42,703 nucleotides of DNA, taken from a virus. Shown here in pieces: positions 8,504-15,464 of the stretch (position 1 is its first letter; every line of letters starts with the position of its first letter). The notes beneath the pieces are model-generated. The model was not told the origin of the DNA and ran no database searches. It was given only the letters and a program-made list of their open reading frames with translations. The position numbers and the translations under genes are program-made. The stretch is from positions 1-42,703 of IMG/VR virus record IMGVR_UViG_3300046004_001717; one strand, given 5' to 3'.

Positions 8504-9879
8504 AAAAAGTGCTATTGATATCCCCGTTTAAGACTGACTCCGGGGAAAAGAACTGGGGCAGTCCTCCCCTTGGGTTATATCGATTAGCCAGTTGGATTAG
8601 TCAGTGGTGTATCTCAAAAGTTGAGGTAACTATTCTGGATTTAGCTATAAATGAGATTCCAGAATCATTTAAGGAATACCACTATGTTGGTTTTAGTCCC
8701 TTAAATGAGACTCTAGCCAAAGATATGGAACTCATGAATAGGGTAGCAAAAGATAACCCGGAAGCAGTTTTAATCTGTGGTGGAGTTGAAGCTACCCTTA
8801 ACTATCAGACTATCCTGGAAAAGACCCCTATTGAATGGATAGTTACCGGGTATGGTGAAGAAGCTCTTACCGATATTATTGATGGAATCAAAACCTCAAT
8901 ACCTGGAACTATCCGAAGGGTATACTCAGAATCTCTTGAGGAATATACTCTTGGGCATTACTTCTCACATCTGGATTTCTCAAAGCTCAACTACGAAACT
9001 TACTGGAAACAGACTGCAGCTCTCTATAAAAATCCCAATTATGAAGATATCAATACTGTCCGTCTGGTTACCAGCAGTCATTGCAATCGGGGTTGTGCAT
9101 TCTGTTCAGTAACACAATGGCAGAAAGCTGCTGTTGGCAGACTTAGTAAGCCAGCAATGTTGGATGCTGATGAGCTAAAACTGGTAGTAAGCAAAGTTAT
9201 TAAACAAGTCCCAGATGTCCGAACAGTATTTTTCTGTGAGGATGACTTCTGCCAGGATAGAAAACGAGTAGAAGAGTTTTGTGAGTGGTCAAAAGATACC
9301 TCTATTAAGTATCTGGTACAGACTCATCTATCTCATGTAGACTATGATATGATTCAGACTTTGAAAAAAGGTCGAGTTAGACACCTGACCCTTGGTATTG
9401 AAAATGCTAGTATGAATGTTCTGAAGTCTTTCCATAAGATTCAGAATCTGGAGCTGGTGCCTGATGTCATTAAGTGGTGTATAGATGCTGGTATTAATCC
9501 ATATCTACTCATCATTCTATTTGCTCCTGCATCTACTATTGAAGACCTAAAAACCAATGTTAAAGTTCTCCGGGAATGGTCAAACATGGGAGCAAGTATA
9601 AGTATTGAACCAGTGACTATGGCATATCGAGGTTCCCCATTCTGGGAATCCCTGCATGACTTTGAGTATGATGTAATAAAGGTCTCACCGGGGATAAATC
9701 TAAAACGGGCATTACGCATTCTCCCGGATGACCCGGATGCCAGAAAAGTTCAGCTTGAGTTCTGTGAAAGATGGCCTGAGTATCTGAAGTCTAAAGAGCT
9801 ATCTCACGCATTCAAGGGCAAGACTTCTAAGCACATGACTGACTTGCTGGAGGAAATCTTAAATGAATATAACTATTGA
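8500..9879 (+). CDS. B12-binding-domain radical SAM enzyme (probable C-methyltransferase type)
   Basis: 459 residues; AAGGAG precedes the ATG. Residues 1 to about 130 form a Rossmann-like cobalamin-binding domain: VLLISPFK, then PPLGLYRLASWI, then CGGVEATLNYQTIL with the typical 'GG.eat' and VTGYGEEAL. The DxHxxG lower-ligand motif is not evident, as in the base-off subgroup. The radical SAM core has CNRGCAFC (Cys195, Cys199, Cys202). HLTLGIENASMNVLKSFHK and NPYLLIILFAP follow as in methyltransferase or cyclase members. Known members methylate unactivated carbons or rearrange rings using cobalamin. It probably modifies a sugar or lipid in the glycan pathway. One of two B12-dependent enzymes predicted here. 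Confidence 0.87.
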   Translation: MKKVLLISPFKTDSGEKNWGSPPLGLYRLASWISQWCISKVEVTILDLAINEIPESFKEYHYVGFSPLNETLAKDMELMNRVAKDNPEAVLICGGVEATLNYQTILEKTPIEWIVTGYGEEALTDIIDGIKTSIPGTIRRVYSESLEEYTLGHYFSHLDFSKLNYETYWKQTAALYKNPNYEDINTVRLVTSSHCNRGCAFCSVTQWQKAAVGRLSKPAMLDADELKLVVSKVIKQVPDVRTVFFCEDDFCQDRKRVEEFCEWSKDTSIKYLVQTHLSHVDYDMIQTLKKGRVRHLTLGIENASMNVLKSFHKIQNLELVPDVIKWCIDAGINPYLLIILFAPASTIEDLKTNVKVLREWSNMGASISIEPVTMAYRGSPFWESLHDFEYDVIKVSPGINLKRALRILPDDPDARKVQLEFCERWPEYLKSKELSHAFKGKTSKHMTDLLEEILNEYNY

Positions 9880-10852
9880 TTGCAATACTGGTGGGCCTCT
9901 GTATGAATGGGCAGACCATAGTGTAGATGATGGTATCGGAGGGTCTGAGGAAGCTGCTATCTACCTTTCCAGGGAACTGGTAAAGCTTGGGCATAAGGTT
10001 ATTATGCATAATAACTGTGGTCAGTATGCAGGGATGCATAATGGTGTAGAGTATCAGCACTTTACAGAGCCAGTGCCAACAACCGATGTCTATATTGCTT
10101 GGAGAAATTGGCATCTATGCAAAGGTAGGCAAGATAGGTTTAAGTGGGTATGGTGCCATGATCTGCCACAGGGAGTTCATTGTCCTACTAGACAAGAGAT
10201 TGCTGATGGTGCCCTAAACTCTATAGACAAGTTTGTAGTGTTGAATAGCTATCATCAGAGAGTATATATGGATGCTGGAATCCCGGAGGACTATACTTTT
10301 GTATCTCCGAATGGAATACAGATAGAACAGTTTGACCAGGATATAGAACGTGACCCGGCACAGGTCATATACTTTAGTCATCCAGGTAGAGGCCTTGACC
10401 GTTTAAGAGAAGTCTGGCCCCAGATTCACCAAGCTGTGCCAGAGGCCTCTCTAGCGTCATTCTGGTGGGAACCAGAGCACTTCCGATCATATAACTCAGG
10501 GCAGAACATACTTCCTATGAGGAAGTTAGGTCATATGGAGCTTGCTGCTGAATGTCTCAAGAGTGGAGTCTTCGGATACCCCAGTGTGTTTGCACCTGAG
10601 ATATGTCCTATCACCACAATGAAAGCTCAGCTTGGTGGAGCTATCCCGGTCGTAGTTATTCAGGGTGGTATGGTCGATACCATTAAGTATGGAGTCCAAT
10701 GTTCCCAGGGTATGTTTGCCCAGGAACTCATCAGTGCTCTCAGGATGAGCATAGCAGGGGACTTAGATGCAGAGAGGTCTGAGATGATGGCTTGGGCCAG
10801 AGACACCTATTCCTGGAAGTCTGTTGCAGAGCAATGGAGTAGTGTCTGGTGA
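9863..10852 (+). CDS. GT-B (family 4-like) glycosyltransferase
   Basis: 329 residues. GGSEEAAIYLSRELVKLGHKVIMHNN near the N-terminus is the typical GT4 opening helix. FVVLNSYHQRVYMDAGIPEDYTFVSPNGIQIEQF is the inter-domain signature ('S..h......gip...i.vipNGvd...F'). IYFSHPGRGLDRLREVWPQI starts the donor domain, and FAPEICPITTMKAQLGGAIPVV carries the donor-binding Glu (E.cpi..lEAma.G.PVV). GGAGG-type Shine-Dalgarno GGAGG precedes the ATG, and the start overlaps the radical SAM gene by 17 bases. It transfers a nucleotide-activated sugar and is third in the island's set of transferases. Confidence 0.87.
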   Translation: MNITIDCNTGGPLYEWADHSVDDGIGGSEEAAIYLSRELVKLGHKVIMHNNCGQYAGMHNGVEYQHFTEPVPTTDVYIAWRNWHLCKGRQDRFKWVWCHDLPQGVHCPTRQEIADGALNSIDKFVVLNSYHQRVYMDAGIPEDYTFVSPNGIQIEQFDQDIERDPAQVIYFSHPGRGLDRLREVWPQIHQAVPEASLASFWWEPEHFRSYNSGQNILPMRKLGHMELAAECLKSGVFGYPSVFAPEICPITTMKAQLGGAIPVVVIQGGMVDTIKYGVQCSQGMFAQELISALRMSIAGDLDAERSEMMAWARDTYSWKSVAEQWSSVW

Positions 10853-11088
10853 ATAAGGACTTAACTAAACGATACTTGATATATCTCTTACGTTGGCAAC
10901 TGTCAACACCGATCTTAGCTCCTTGTGTAAATTACTTTGCCCCCAGTCTTGGAACTATGGGGGCAACAGCCCTTGCTAACCTTATAGGGGGTCTTTTATT
11001 CTTCTGGTGGGATAGACACTTTGTATTCAAACGTAAAAAAACTGGTAATTGTACCAGTTGTGGCGAACCCATCCATGAGATACAATGA
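10849..11088 (+). CDS. Small membrane protein with C-terminal CxxC (phage membrane protein, possible GtrA/holin-like role)
   Basis: 79 residues with a GTG start overlapping the upstream TGA; GGAG lies about 9 bases upstream. Two hydrophobic segments are visible, STPILAPCVNYFA and ALANLIGGLLFFWWDRHFVF, with a Trp/Phe-rich membrane edge. The C-terminus has basic KRKK then CTSCG, a possible zinc knuckle. I recall similar short phage membrane proteins with RWQLSTPILAP and a 'NLIGG..FFW.D..F' ending, but no firm function. The last 17 codons overlap an operator-promoter (11040-11086), so the sequence of the CxxC tail is constrained by two jobs. It could flip or anchor the glycan carrier or be a holin; undecided. 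Confidence 0.75.
   Translation: MNKDLTKRYLIYLLRWQLSTPILAPCVNYFAPSLGTMGATALANLIGGLLFFWWDRHFVFKRKKTGNCTSCGEPIHEIQ
11040..11086 (+). promoter_or_regulatory. Operator-promoter A of the conserved palindrome class
   Basis: AACTGGTAATTGTACCAGTT (11040-11059) is a perfect inverted repeat with 8-base arms and an ATTG spacer. TTGTGG (11058-11063), 17 bases, then TACAAT (11081-11086) form a sigma70-like promoter, with the -10 exactly 39 bases after the start of CTGGTA as at three other sites. The predicted transcript would start near 11093, just upstream of the structured RNA. The element lies inside the 3' end of the small membrane protein gene. Confidence 0.7.
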
Positions 11089-11204
11089 ATGTAGTTGATG
11101 CAGATTATCGCACTTACCGAGCGGAGTATATGACATTTCAAACTTCGATATCCTTTACGGTAAAGGTAGCTATTCTCGGGTTTATAGTTACCCGTAACAT
11201 TTGA
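11085..11204 (+). CDS. Possible 39-residue microprotein with hydrophobic C-terminus
   Basis: ATG at 11085 overlaps the previous stop in the ATGA manner used throughout this operon. It reads 39 codons to TGA. The second half (SFTVKVAILGFIV) is hydrophobic enough for one membrane segment. Against it: only a weak GAGAT upstream, no family recognised, and the frame runs through two hairpins of a probable RNA leader. If operator-promoter A fires, its transcript would start downstream of this ATG, so the ORF could be made only from the upstream operon message. Confidence 0.3.
   Translation: MNVVDADYRTYRAEYMTFQTSISFTVKVAILGFIVTRNI
11152..11194 (+). ncRNA. Two hairpins in the leader upstream of the riboswitch-like RNA
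   Basis: CCTTTA/TAAAGG (11152-11157 with 11161-11166) leaves a CGG loop. CGGGT/ACCCG (11177-11181 with 11190-11194) leaves an 8-base loop. Both lie between promoter A and the larger fold that follows. Neither has a U-run, so they are not terminators. They may belong to the same structured leader. Confidence 0.4.
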
Positions 11205-11220
11205 TGTGTTGCGTCTGCTC

Positions 11221-11352
11221 AGCTAGGGGTGGTCTAAGTCAGGGGAATCTAGCCGGGGTGCAAATCCTCGTTAAAATGTGTATCCGATAACTGCTGCTAG
11301 AGCTGTAGGTGTCTGCTCTTTTTGATAGAAGGGGCACTGACTTAGATACCCG
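11221..11352 (+). ncRNA. Structured leader RNA resembling a cobalamin riboswitch
   Basis: An outer helix pairs CTAAGTCAG (11234-11242) with CTGACTTAG (11337-11345), extended by GGGT/ACCC (11227-11230 with 11348-11351). Inside, TCTAGC (11248-11253) pairs with GCTAGA (11296-11301), enclosing a hairpin CGGGG/CCTCG (11254-11258, 11266-11270) with the 7-base T-loop TGCAAAT. A 9-bp hairpin (11314-11336) closes the 3' side. AGGGGAAT followed by GGTGCAAATCC matches the conserved 5' core of cobalamin riboswitches (AGGGAA..GGTGnAAnTCC), where the P5 hairpin also has a T-loop. A CACTG at 11335-11339 sits where the family has CnACTG, but the match is imperfect and no standard B12 box is visible downstream. 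The Shine-Dalgarno of the next gene lies about 20 bases further on. Confidence 0.5.
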
Positions 11353-11380
11353 ATTCAAACTTTGAAAGAGAGGTAATATA

Positions 11381-11542
11381 ATGGAAAGTTATACTGTATA
11401 TGAAGTGATACGAGATGATGAAGTAGTAATTACTACTACTGATAAACAGCAAGCACAGAACTTTGCTAAGTCAATTGCTGGTGTAGTCAAAGAAGTTCAG
11501 ACTACTGATGCTGCTATGTTCGCGGAGGAAGTTGTCCAATGA
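11381..11542 (+). CDS. 53-residue acidic hypothetical protein downstream of the structured RNA
   Basis: ATG at 11381 follows GAGAGG (11368-11373) with good spacing. The 53 codons end in a TGA that overlaps the dUTPase ATG. The protein starts MESYTVYEVIRDDEVV, has a Thr-rich turn, then a helix-forming KQQAQNFAKSIAG segment and an acidic C-terminus. It looks like a small beta-beta-alpha fold of the kind that reads 'xxYxVYEVxxxGxxVxxxxxxxxAxxFA', common in short phage accessory proteins, but no function is recognised. It is the first gene behind the riboswitch-like leader and thus the direct candidate for its control. Confidence 0.7.
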   Translation: MESYTVYEVIRDDEVVITTTDKQQAQNFAKSIAGVVKEVQTTDAAMFAEEVVQ

Positions 11543-11961
11543 TTAAAGTAACTCTGGAACCAGGGGCAAGACTCCCGGAATATGCACATGACACAGACTC
11601 CGGGGCCGATCTATTCTCTAATGTATGTACAGTTATCAATCCTGGGGAAACCCGTATGGTAGATACTGGCATTAAGATTGAGCTTCCAGTTGGTTTTGAA
11701 GCTCAAGTCCGATCTAAGTCAGGCCTAGCCTGTAAGCATGGAATACATGTTCTCAATTCTCCTGGCACAATTGACCAGGGATACAGAGGGCCTGTAAAAG
11801 TTATTCTCCATAATGCAGGAAAAGAGCCATTTGTAGTTGACTTCGATATGAAAATTGCTCAGATAGTCATTGCTCCATATGTCCAAAAGACATTTGTAGC
11901 AGTTGATGATCTTTCAGATTCAGTCCGAGGTGAGAATGGCTTTGGGAGTACAGGTAAATGA
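11539..11961 (+). CDS. dut: dUTP diphosphatase (trimeric dUTPase)
   Basis: 140 residues with all five family motifs in order: DSGADLF (motif 1), RSKSGLACKHGIHV (motif 2, with the phosphate-binding RSxSGL region), GTIDQGYRGPVKV (motif 3, with the catalytic Asp and Tyr), KIAQIVIAP (motif 4), and RGENGFGSTG (motif 5, the C-terminal arm with the conserved Phe). It hydrolyses dUTP to dUMP and pyrophosphate, keeping uracil out of phage DNA and feeding the thymidylate synthase ThyX encoded about 5 kb downstream. GGAGGA precedes the ATG. Length is typical. Confidence 0.96.
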   Translation: MIKVTLEPGARLPEYAHDTDSGADLFSNVCTVINPGETRMVDTGIKIELPVGFEAQVRSKSGLACKHGIHVLNSPGTIDQGYRGPVKVILHNAGKEPFVVDFDMKIAQIVIAPYVQKTFVAVDDLSDSVRGENGFGSTGK

Positions 11962-12662
11962 TGAGAGAATGTGGAACTGGCTTTATGAGCTTAGTCTCAG
12001 AAAAAGTAATCGACCTGTTTGCTATCAAAAAGTCTGACATCAATGCCTGGGATATTGCATGGTCTTTGAGCCATAGCAATCGATATAATGGTCAGACTCC
12101 GGTTCCATGGGACGTACTCAGCCATACAGGTATGGTATATGCTCTCTATATGGCAGATCACCGGAATGACTTTAACCCCAAGGTTGCTTTGTCCATACTG
12201 CTTCATGATGCTGCTGAAGCCTACATTGGTGATATAGTTCAACCAATTAAGGGACTTCCTCAGATGGCATGGTTTATTGAGCTGGATGATACTATCACTG
12301 AAACTATCTTTGATGCATTTGGCCTTGATTGGATGAACACCGACTGGGATGCTATTAAGCATTATGATTATCTGGCAGTGAAACATGAGATTCACTGGTT
12401 AAAACCTACAAGTAACCAAGACCCCTTATGGTCTTATATTGATGTCCCGGTAGATAAATATTTACCACTTGGTAAAGCTAAACCCTGGGAATTAGTTGAG
12501 CTTCTAAAAGACCCCAAGTTTGGGGTTGATAATCCTGACCTGTTTACGGTACCAGAGATTCTGATTCCGTATCTCAATGAAGCTGGTAAAGCAAAGGTAG
12601 AAGAACCTGTTATACTACCATCTACTCCTAGTGCTTCAGATTTAGATAGGATGAGAGTATAA
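11958..12662 (+). CDS. HD-domain phosphohydrolase (YfbR-like 5'-deoxynucleotidase type)
   Basis: 234 residues. LSHTGMV (first His, about residue 55), LLHDAAEAYIGDI (HD signature, about residues 77-89) and a later Asp-containing YLAVKHEIHWL helix match the metal-binding pattern of phage HD nucleotidases. W/NRYNGQTPVPWDVLSHT is typical of this phage group. It probably dephosphorylates deoxynucleoside monophosphates or otherwise adjusts nucleotide pools next to dUTPase. The start ATG overlaps the dut stop; a second in-frame ATG at 11985 could also be used. The C-terminal 40 residues are acidic and Pro-rich and look unstructured. Confidence 0.82.
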   Translation: MMRECGTGFMSLVSEKVIDLFAIKKSDINAWDIAWSLSHSNRYNGQTPVPWDVLSHTGMVYALYMADHRNDFNPKVALSILLHDAAEAYIGDIVQPIKGLPQMAWFIELDDTITETIFDAFGLDWMNTDWDAIKHYDYLAVKHEIHWLKPTSNQDPLWSYIDVPVDKYLPLGKAKPWELVELLKDPKFGVDNPDLFTVPEILIPYLNEAGKAKVEEPVILPSTPSASDLDRMRV

Positions 12663-12952
12663 TGAATGCTAAAGTAATAATCCAGACTAACTCTATCAGT
12701 GGTCAGAAAAATGTATGTTTTACCACTGATATGACAGCTCCCCTTGAAAACTTTCTGGTGTCATGGCCAGAATACACTGTCCTGTCGGGGACAGTGTTAA
12801 TTTTAGATATGAACAATGATAAGTTGAGTGAAGCACTTCTTGATGTAGAACTCCACTCAACTGACACTGGCACAGAATCTATTGAACTGATGCCAGAGGA
12901 ACAGGAAAAACTACGTGCAATGTTGGAAGGAGTTATAAATGGCAATTCATAG
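12662..12952 (+). CDS. Hypothetical protein, 96 residues
   Basis: ATG overlaps the preceding TAA (TAATG) with AGGATGAGAG upstream. The sequence begins with a beta-strand pattern (AKVIIQTNSISGQKNVCF), and a central hydrophobic strand VLSGTVLILDM is followed by an acidic C-terminal helix (EEQEKLRAMLEGVI). I recognise no family. It is translationally coupled to the HD hydrolase and to the next gene, so it belongs to the same transcription unit. No membrane segment or metal motif is seen. Confidence 0.7.
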   Translation: MNAKVIIQTNSISGQKNVCFTTDMTAPLENFLVSWPEYTVLSGTVLILDMNNDKLSEALLDVELHSTDTGTESIELMPEEQEKLRAMLEGVINGNS

Positions 12953-13292
12953 TAGAGTAGCTTCTAAGCTGCAAGACTATATGGTTAACAGAAATATAGA
13001 ATCCCTGAAAGAGCTGGTAACATTACTTCAGGAAGAGATTCAAGACCCCTCAATGCAAGAGGCCATTCTTTCTATCCGTATGACCCGTAGTGACGTTGAA
13101 CAGGCTGTTCTGGAGAATGACTTCCTGAAGCTTCCTGTAGTTGCTGTAGACTCAGATGTACCGGTACACGAGGACAAGATGATTCGGGTAACCTGTAAAG
13201 ATCAGCCCGAGGATAGTTGTCTTATCTTTCGTGTTGGGAGCTTGGATGGTAACTTCATTAAGTTATTTCCCATTGGTGGGTTTGACGAATGA
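12939..13292 (+). CDS. Hypothetical protein, 117 residues
   Basis: Starts at an ATG behind AAGGAG and overlaps the upstream gene by 14 bases. The N-terminal 60 residues are predicted helical (SRVASKLQDYMVNRNIESLKELVTLLQEEI), and the rest has alternating beta strands (KLPVVAVDSD, DSCLIFRVGSLDGNFIKLFP). No recognised motif. The ATGA overlap with the downstream methyltransferase suggests coupling, so it might be an accessory to it, but nothing in the sequence shows this. Confidence 0.7.
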   Translation: MAIHSRVASKLQDYMVNRNIESLKELVTLLQEEIQDPSMQEAILSIRMTRSDVEQAVLENDFLKLPVVAVDSDVPVHEDKMIRVTCKDQPEDSCLIFRVGSLDGNFIKLFPIGGFDE

Positions 13293-14404
13293 GTATAAAA
13301 CTAGGCTTTGGTGATTGTCGAGCAAAGATGGCTAAGCTGGCTGATAACTCCATCGATTCTATGGTCACAGACCCTCCTGCAGGGATTGGATTCATGGGAA
13401 AGAAGTGGGATACATTCACCAAAGCCGAGTTCAAAACATTCATGATGGAATGTATGTCAGAAGCATACCGAGTTATGAAACCCGGAGCACATGGATTGGT
13501 ATGGGCAATACCCCGAACATCCCATTGGACAGCAGATGCATTAGAGGATGTAGGGTTCGAGATCAGAGATAAAATATTCCATGGTTTTAGTTCCGGGTTT
13601 CCAAAAAGTCTATCGATATCGAAAGCTATTGATAAAGAACTTGGTTGTGAAAGACCAGTAATTGGAAGTCAAAGACTTACTGGTAATGCAGGAACCCCTG
13701 TAGCCCTGAAAGGTGGAACCTTTTCCTCCGGGGTCAAGATCAATACCACTGGTGTAGTTATCGATATTACCGGGCCAGGATGTGAAGAATCCGAGGAATG
13801 GGATGACTGGCATACAAACTTGAAACCATCTGTTGAAGAATGGATTATGGTTCGTAAACCTTTATCCGAGGGTAGCATAGCCAGAAATGTATTGAAGTGG
13901 GGTGTTGGAGCAATCAATGTTGGAGGTTGTAGAGTTGGTGGAAGACATCCTGCCCAGTTCACTATGACATGTGAGTGTGAGGGTGAAGAACATAACTCAG
14001 ACTGTCCTGTGACACTCCTGGATGCCCAGAGTGGCACTATTAAAGGTTCCAAGGGTTCTGGGTTAACTCCAACAAAAGCCCGGAGCTGGAAGAATGCTTC
14101 TATAGCTGGCATTAATCGGGTAGGCTATGATGATACCGGGGGTGCCAGTAGGTTCTTCTATATATCGAAACCTTCAAAGAAAGAAAAGGGTGATGGTAAC
14201 GATCATCCAACAGTCAAGAGTATAGACTTAATGAAGTATCTTGTTACATTGGTAACTCCTCCGGGAGGAACAGTTCTTGACCCCTTTGCTGGAAGTGGCA
14301 CAACTGGAGTAGCATGTATTGAATTAGGATGCAGCTTTCGAGGGTATGAAGCCGATGAACATAACTATCTGTTAGCCAAAGAAAGATTGGAGGAGGCATT
14401 ATGA
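13289..14404 (+). CDS. DNA methyltransferase (N6_N4_Mtase family)
   Basis: 371 residues. TDPPAG (about residues 27-32) is catalytic motif IV of beta-class amino-methyltransferases with Ala where DPPY is usual. FMGKKWDTF follows, as in many phage members. Near the C-terminus HPTVKSIDLMKYLVTLVTPPGGTVLDPFAGSGTTGVACIELG is the SAM-binding motif I region (DPFAGSGTTG). The permuted order, motif IV before motif I, is normal for this class. A central insertion with CECEGEEHNSDCP may bind a metal. It methylates adenine N6 or cytosine N4 in a specific DNA site; the site cannot be deduced. The Tyr-to-Ala change in motif IV occurs in some phage homologues, but activity deserves a test. Confidence 0.9.
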   Translation: MSIKLGFGDCRAKMAKLADNSIDSMVTDPPAGIGFMGKKWDTFTKAEFKTFMMECMSEAYRVMKPGAHGLVWAIPRTSHWTADALEDVGFEIRDKIFHGFSSGFPKSLSISKAIDKELGCERPVIGSQRLTGNAGTPVALKGGTFSSGVKINTTGVVIDITGPGCEESEEWDDWHTNLKPSVEEWIMVRKPLSEGSIARNVLKWGVGAINVGGCRVGGRHPAQFTMTCECEGEEHNSDCPVTLLDAQSGTIKGSKGSGLTPTKARSWKNASIAGINRVGYDDTGGASRFFYISKPSKKEKGDGNDHPTVKSIDLMKYLVTLVTPPGGTVLDPFAGSGTTGVACIELGCSFRGYEADEHNYLLAKERLEEAL

Positions 14405-14658
14405 TTATAAAAACTCCTGGTAAAAAAGGGACTATTATTGAAAAACCTGTAGAGGTTGGTGGTGGAGTTTCTATTCGGATTCAGGGAACCCTATACCTAC
14501 TCACTTGTAAGGTTTTACAGATCAATGAGGATGAAAAAACTGTAGAGGTCAAAGGGGTAGACTTTCAGGGATGGATTTCTCAGGATGCTATAAAGGATTG
14601 CATGAATCCTGGCACTTATGCCTTGGATAATGCTATCAATGTTATTGGAAATCAGTGA
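14401..14658 (+). CDS. Hypothetical beta-rich protein, 85 residues
   Basis: ATG overlaps the methyltransferase stop and follows GGAGGAGG. The sequence has strands separated by glycine and charged turns (KPVEVGGGVSIRIQGTLYLLTCKVLQI, then KTVEVKGVDFQGWIS) and could form a small beta barrel. I do not recognise the family. Coupling on both sides supports that it is expressed. Confidence 0.65.
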   Translation: MIIKTPGKKGTIIEKPVEVGGGVSIRIQGTLYLLTCKVLQINEDEKTVEVKGVDFQGWISQDAIKDCMNPGTYALDNAINVIGNQ

Positions 14659-14843
14659 TAAGACCTAGCAGGACTCTTACCCCGGAACAAATTAAAGAAA
14701 AGATGTGTGGTAATAAAGAAAAGCATCAAAGCAGAAAAAATGCAAAGCAAGTTAAGAAAGAACGAGAACGTGTCTATAGAACCAAAATGAATGTCTATAA
14801 GTGTGACTTCTGCGGATTCTATCACATCGGGCATAAGGAGTAA
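14655..14843 (+). CDS. Small basic zinc-finger-like protein
   Basis: 62 residues starting at GTG, overlapping the upstream TGA (GTGA). The first 45 residues are strongly basic (KEKHQSRKNAKQVKKERERVYRTK). The C-terminus YKCDFCGFYHIGH has CxxC followed by His-x2-His, a compact zinc-binding knuckle of a type often seen at the end of short phage proteins. Nucleic-acid binding is likely from charge and the zinc motif. No specific partner can be named. The gene ends 3 bases before the endolysin ATG. Confidence 0.68.
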   Translation: MIRPSRTLTPEQIKEKMCGNKEKHQSRKNAKQVKKERERVYRTKMNVYKCDFCGFYHIGHKE

Positions 14844-14846
14844 TAT

Positions 14847-15398
14847 ATGCTTACTGTACCTAAAGGCTATTCACAGATCAAAGCTACCTTTGGTAACCCG
14901 GAGAAGCATGGAGAATTGAATGCTGCTTGGGTTAAGGCATCACTTACCCAGGTAGACCTACCATTCACGATGAGGAATGCCTACAAGCCTACTCAGAGTA
15001 TCACCCATGCTACTGTTCATAAACTCATAGCACATGAGTTTATCTCTGCTCTTACTGATATCTGGAACTATGCCAGAGTTGAAGTTAAGAAAATACATGG
15101 CACTGATGAGTCAACAGAGTTTTATGACAATCGATGTCATGATTATCTGGCAGACTTAGGTCTTGACCTCTTTGGTGGAACATTCGTTTATCGAAAGAAA
15201 CGGGGTTCCCTGGAGTTGTCTATGCATTCATTCGGAATAGCTTTTGACCTGAACCCTGGTGAGAACCAGATGGGCACTGATGGTAACATGCCACAGTGGG
15301 CTATCAATATATTTAAGAAGTGGGGATTCTCTTGGGGAGGACTCTGGAAGGGCCATGGCAAAGACCCTATGCACTTCCAGTATGCAACAGGAGCATAA
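14847..15398 (+). CDS. M15-family peptidase endolysin (D-Ala-D-Ala carboxypeptidase / L-alanyl-D-glutamate type)
   Basis: 183 residues. LSMHSFGIAFDLNP contains H-x6-D, the first zinc ligands of M15 peptidases, and DPMHFQY at the C-terminus supplies the last His ligand, preceded by the family's WGG.W....DPMHF pattern. RNAYKPTQSITHATVHKLIAHEF is an N-terminal helical part. The enzyme cleaves peptidoglycan peptide stems and is the likely lysin. There is no signal peptide, so a holin would release it. Immediately downstream are promoter B and a 48-residue membrane protein. The stop TAA touches the first base of the operator palindrome. Confidence 0.9.
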   Translation: MLTVPKGYSQIKATFGNPEKHGELNAAWVKASLTQVDLPFTMRNAYKPTQSITHATVHKLIAHEFISALTDIWNYARVEVKKIHGTDESTEFYDNRCHDYLADLGLDLFGGTFVYRKKRGSLELSMHSFGIAFDLNPGENQMGTDGNMPQWAINIFKKWGFSWGGLWKGHGKDPMHFQYATGA

Positions 15399-15444
15399 AC
15401 TGGTAATTGTACCTGTATCTATCTCCCGGACTATACGATATACT
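15398..15444 (+). promoter_or_regulatory. Operator-promoter B of the conserved palindrome class
   Basis: AACTGGTAATTGTACCTGTA (15398-15417) differs from the perfect palindrome mainly in the right arm. TATACT at 15439-15444 lies 39 bases after CTGGTA. The -35 position (TATCTA) is poor, suggesting dependence on an activator bound to the palindrome. Downstream are AAGGGAGAT and the ATG of a small membrane protein. Confidence 0.7.
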
Positions 15445-15464
15445 GAAATGAAAGGGAGATAGAT

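Noticed and set aside
11234-11300. A tRNA or tmRNA in the structured leader, suggested by the T-loop hairpin
   Set aside because: No acceptor stem, anticodon arm or CCA can be placed around the T-loop; the closing helices are of a different design.
11205-11380. A group I intron
   Set aside because: The conserved P, Q, R and S elements are not found and the flanking genes are not interrupted.
13669-14112. 147-codon minus-strand frame inside the DPPA methyltransferase
   Set aside because: Antisense shadow of a conserved methyltransferase, with no promoter or ribosome site.
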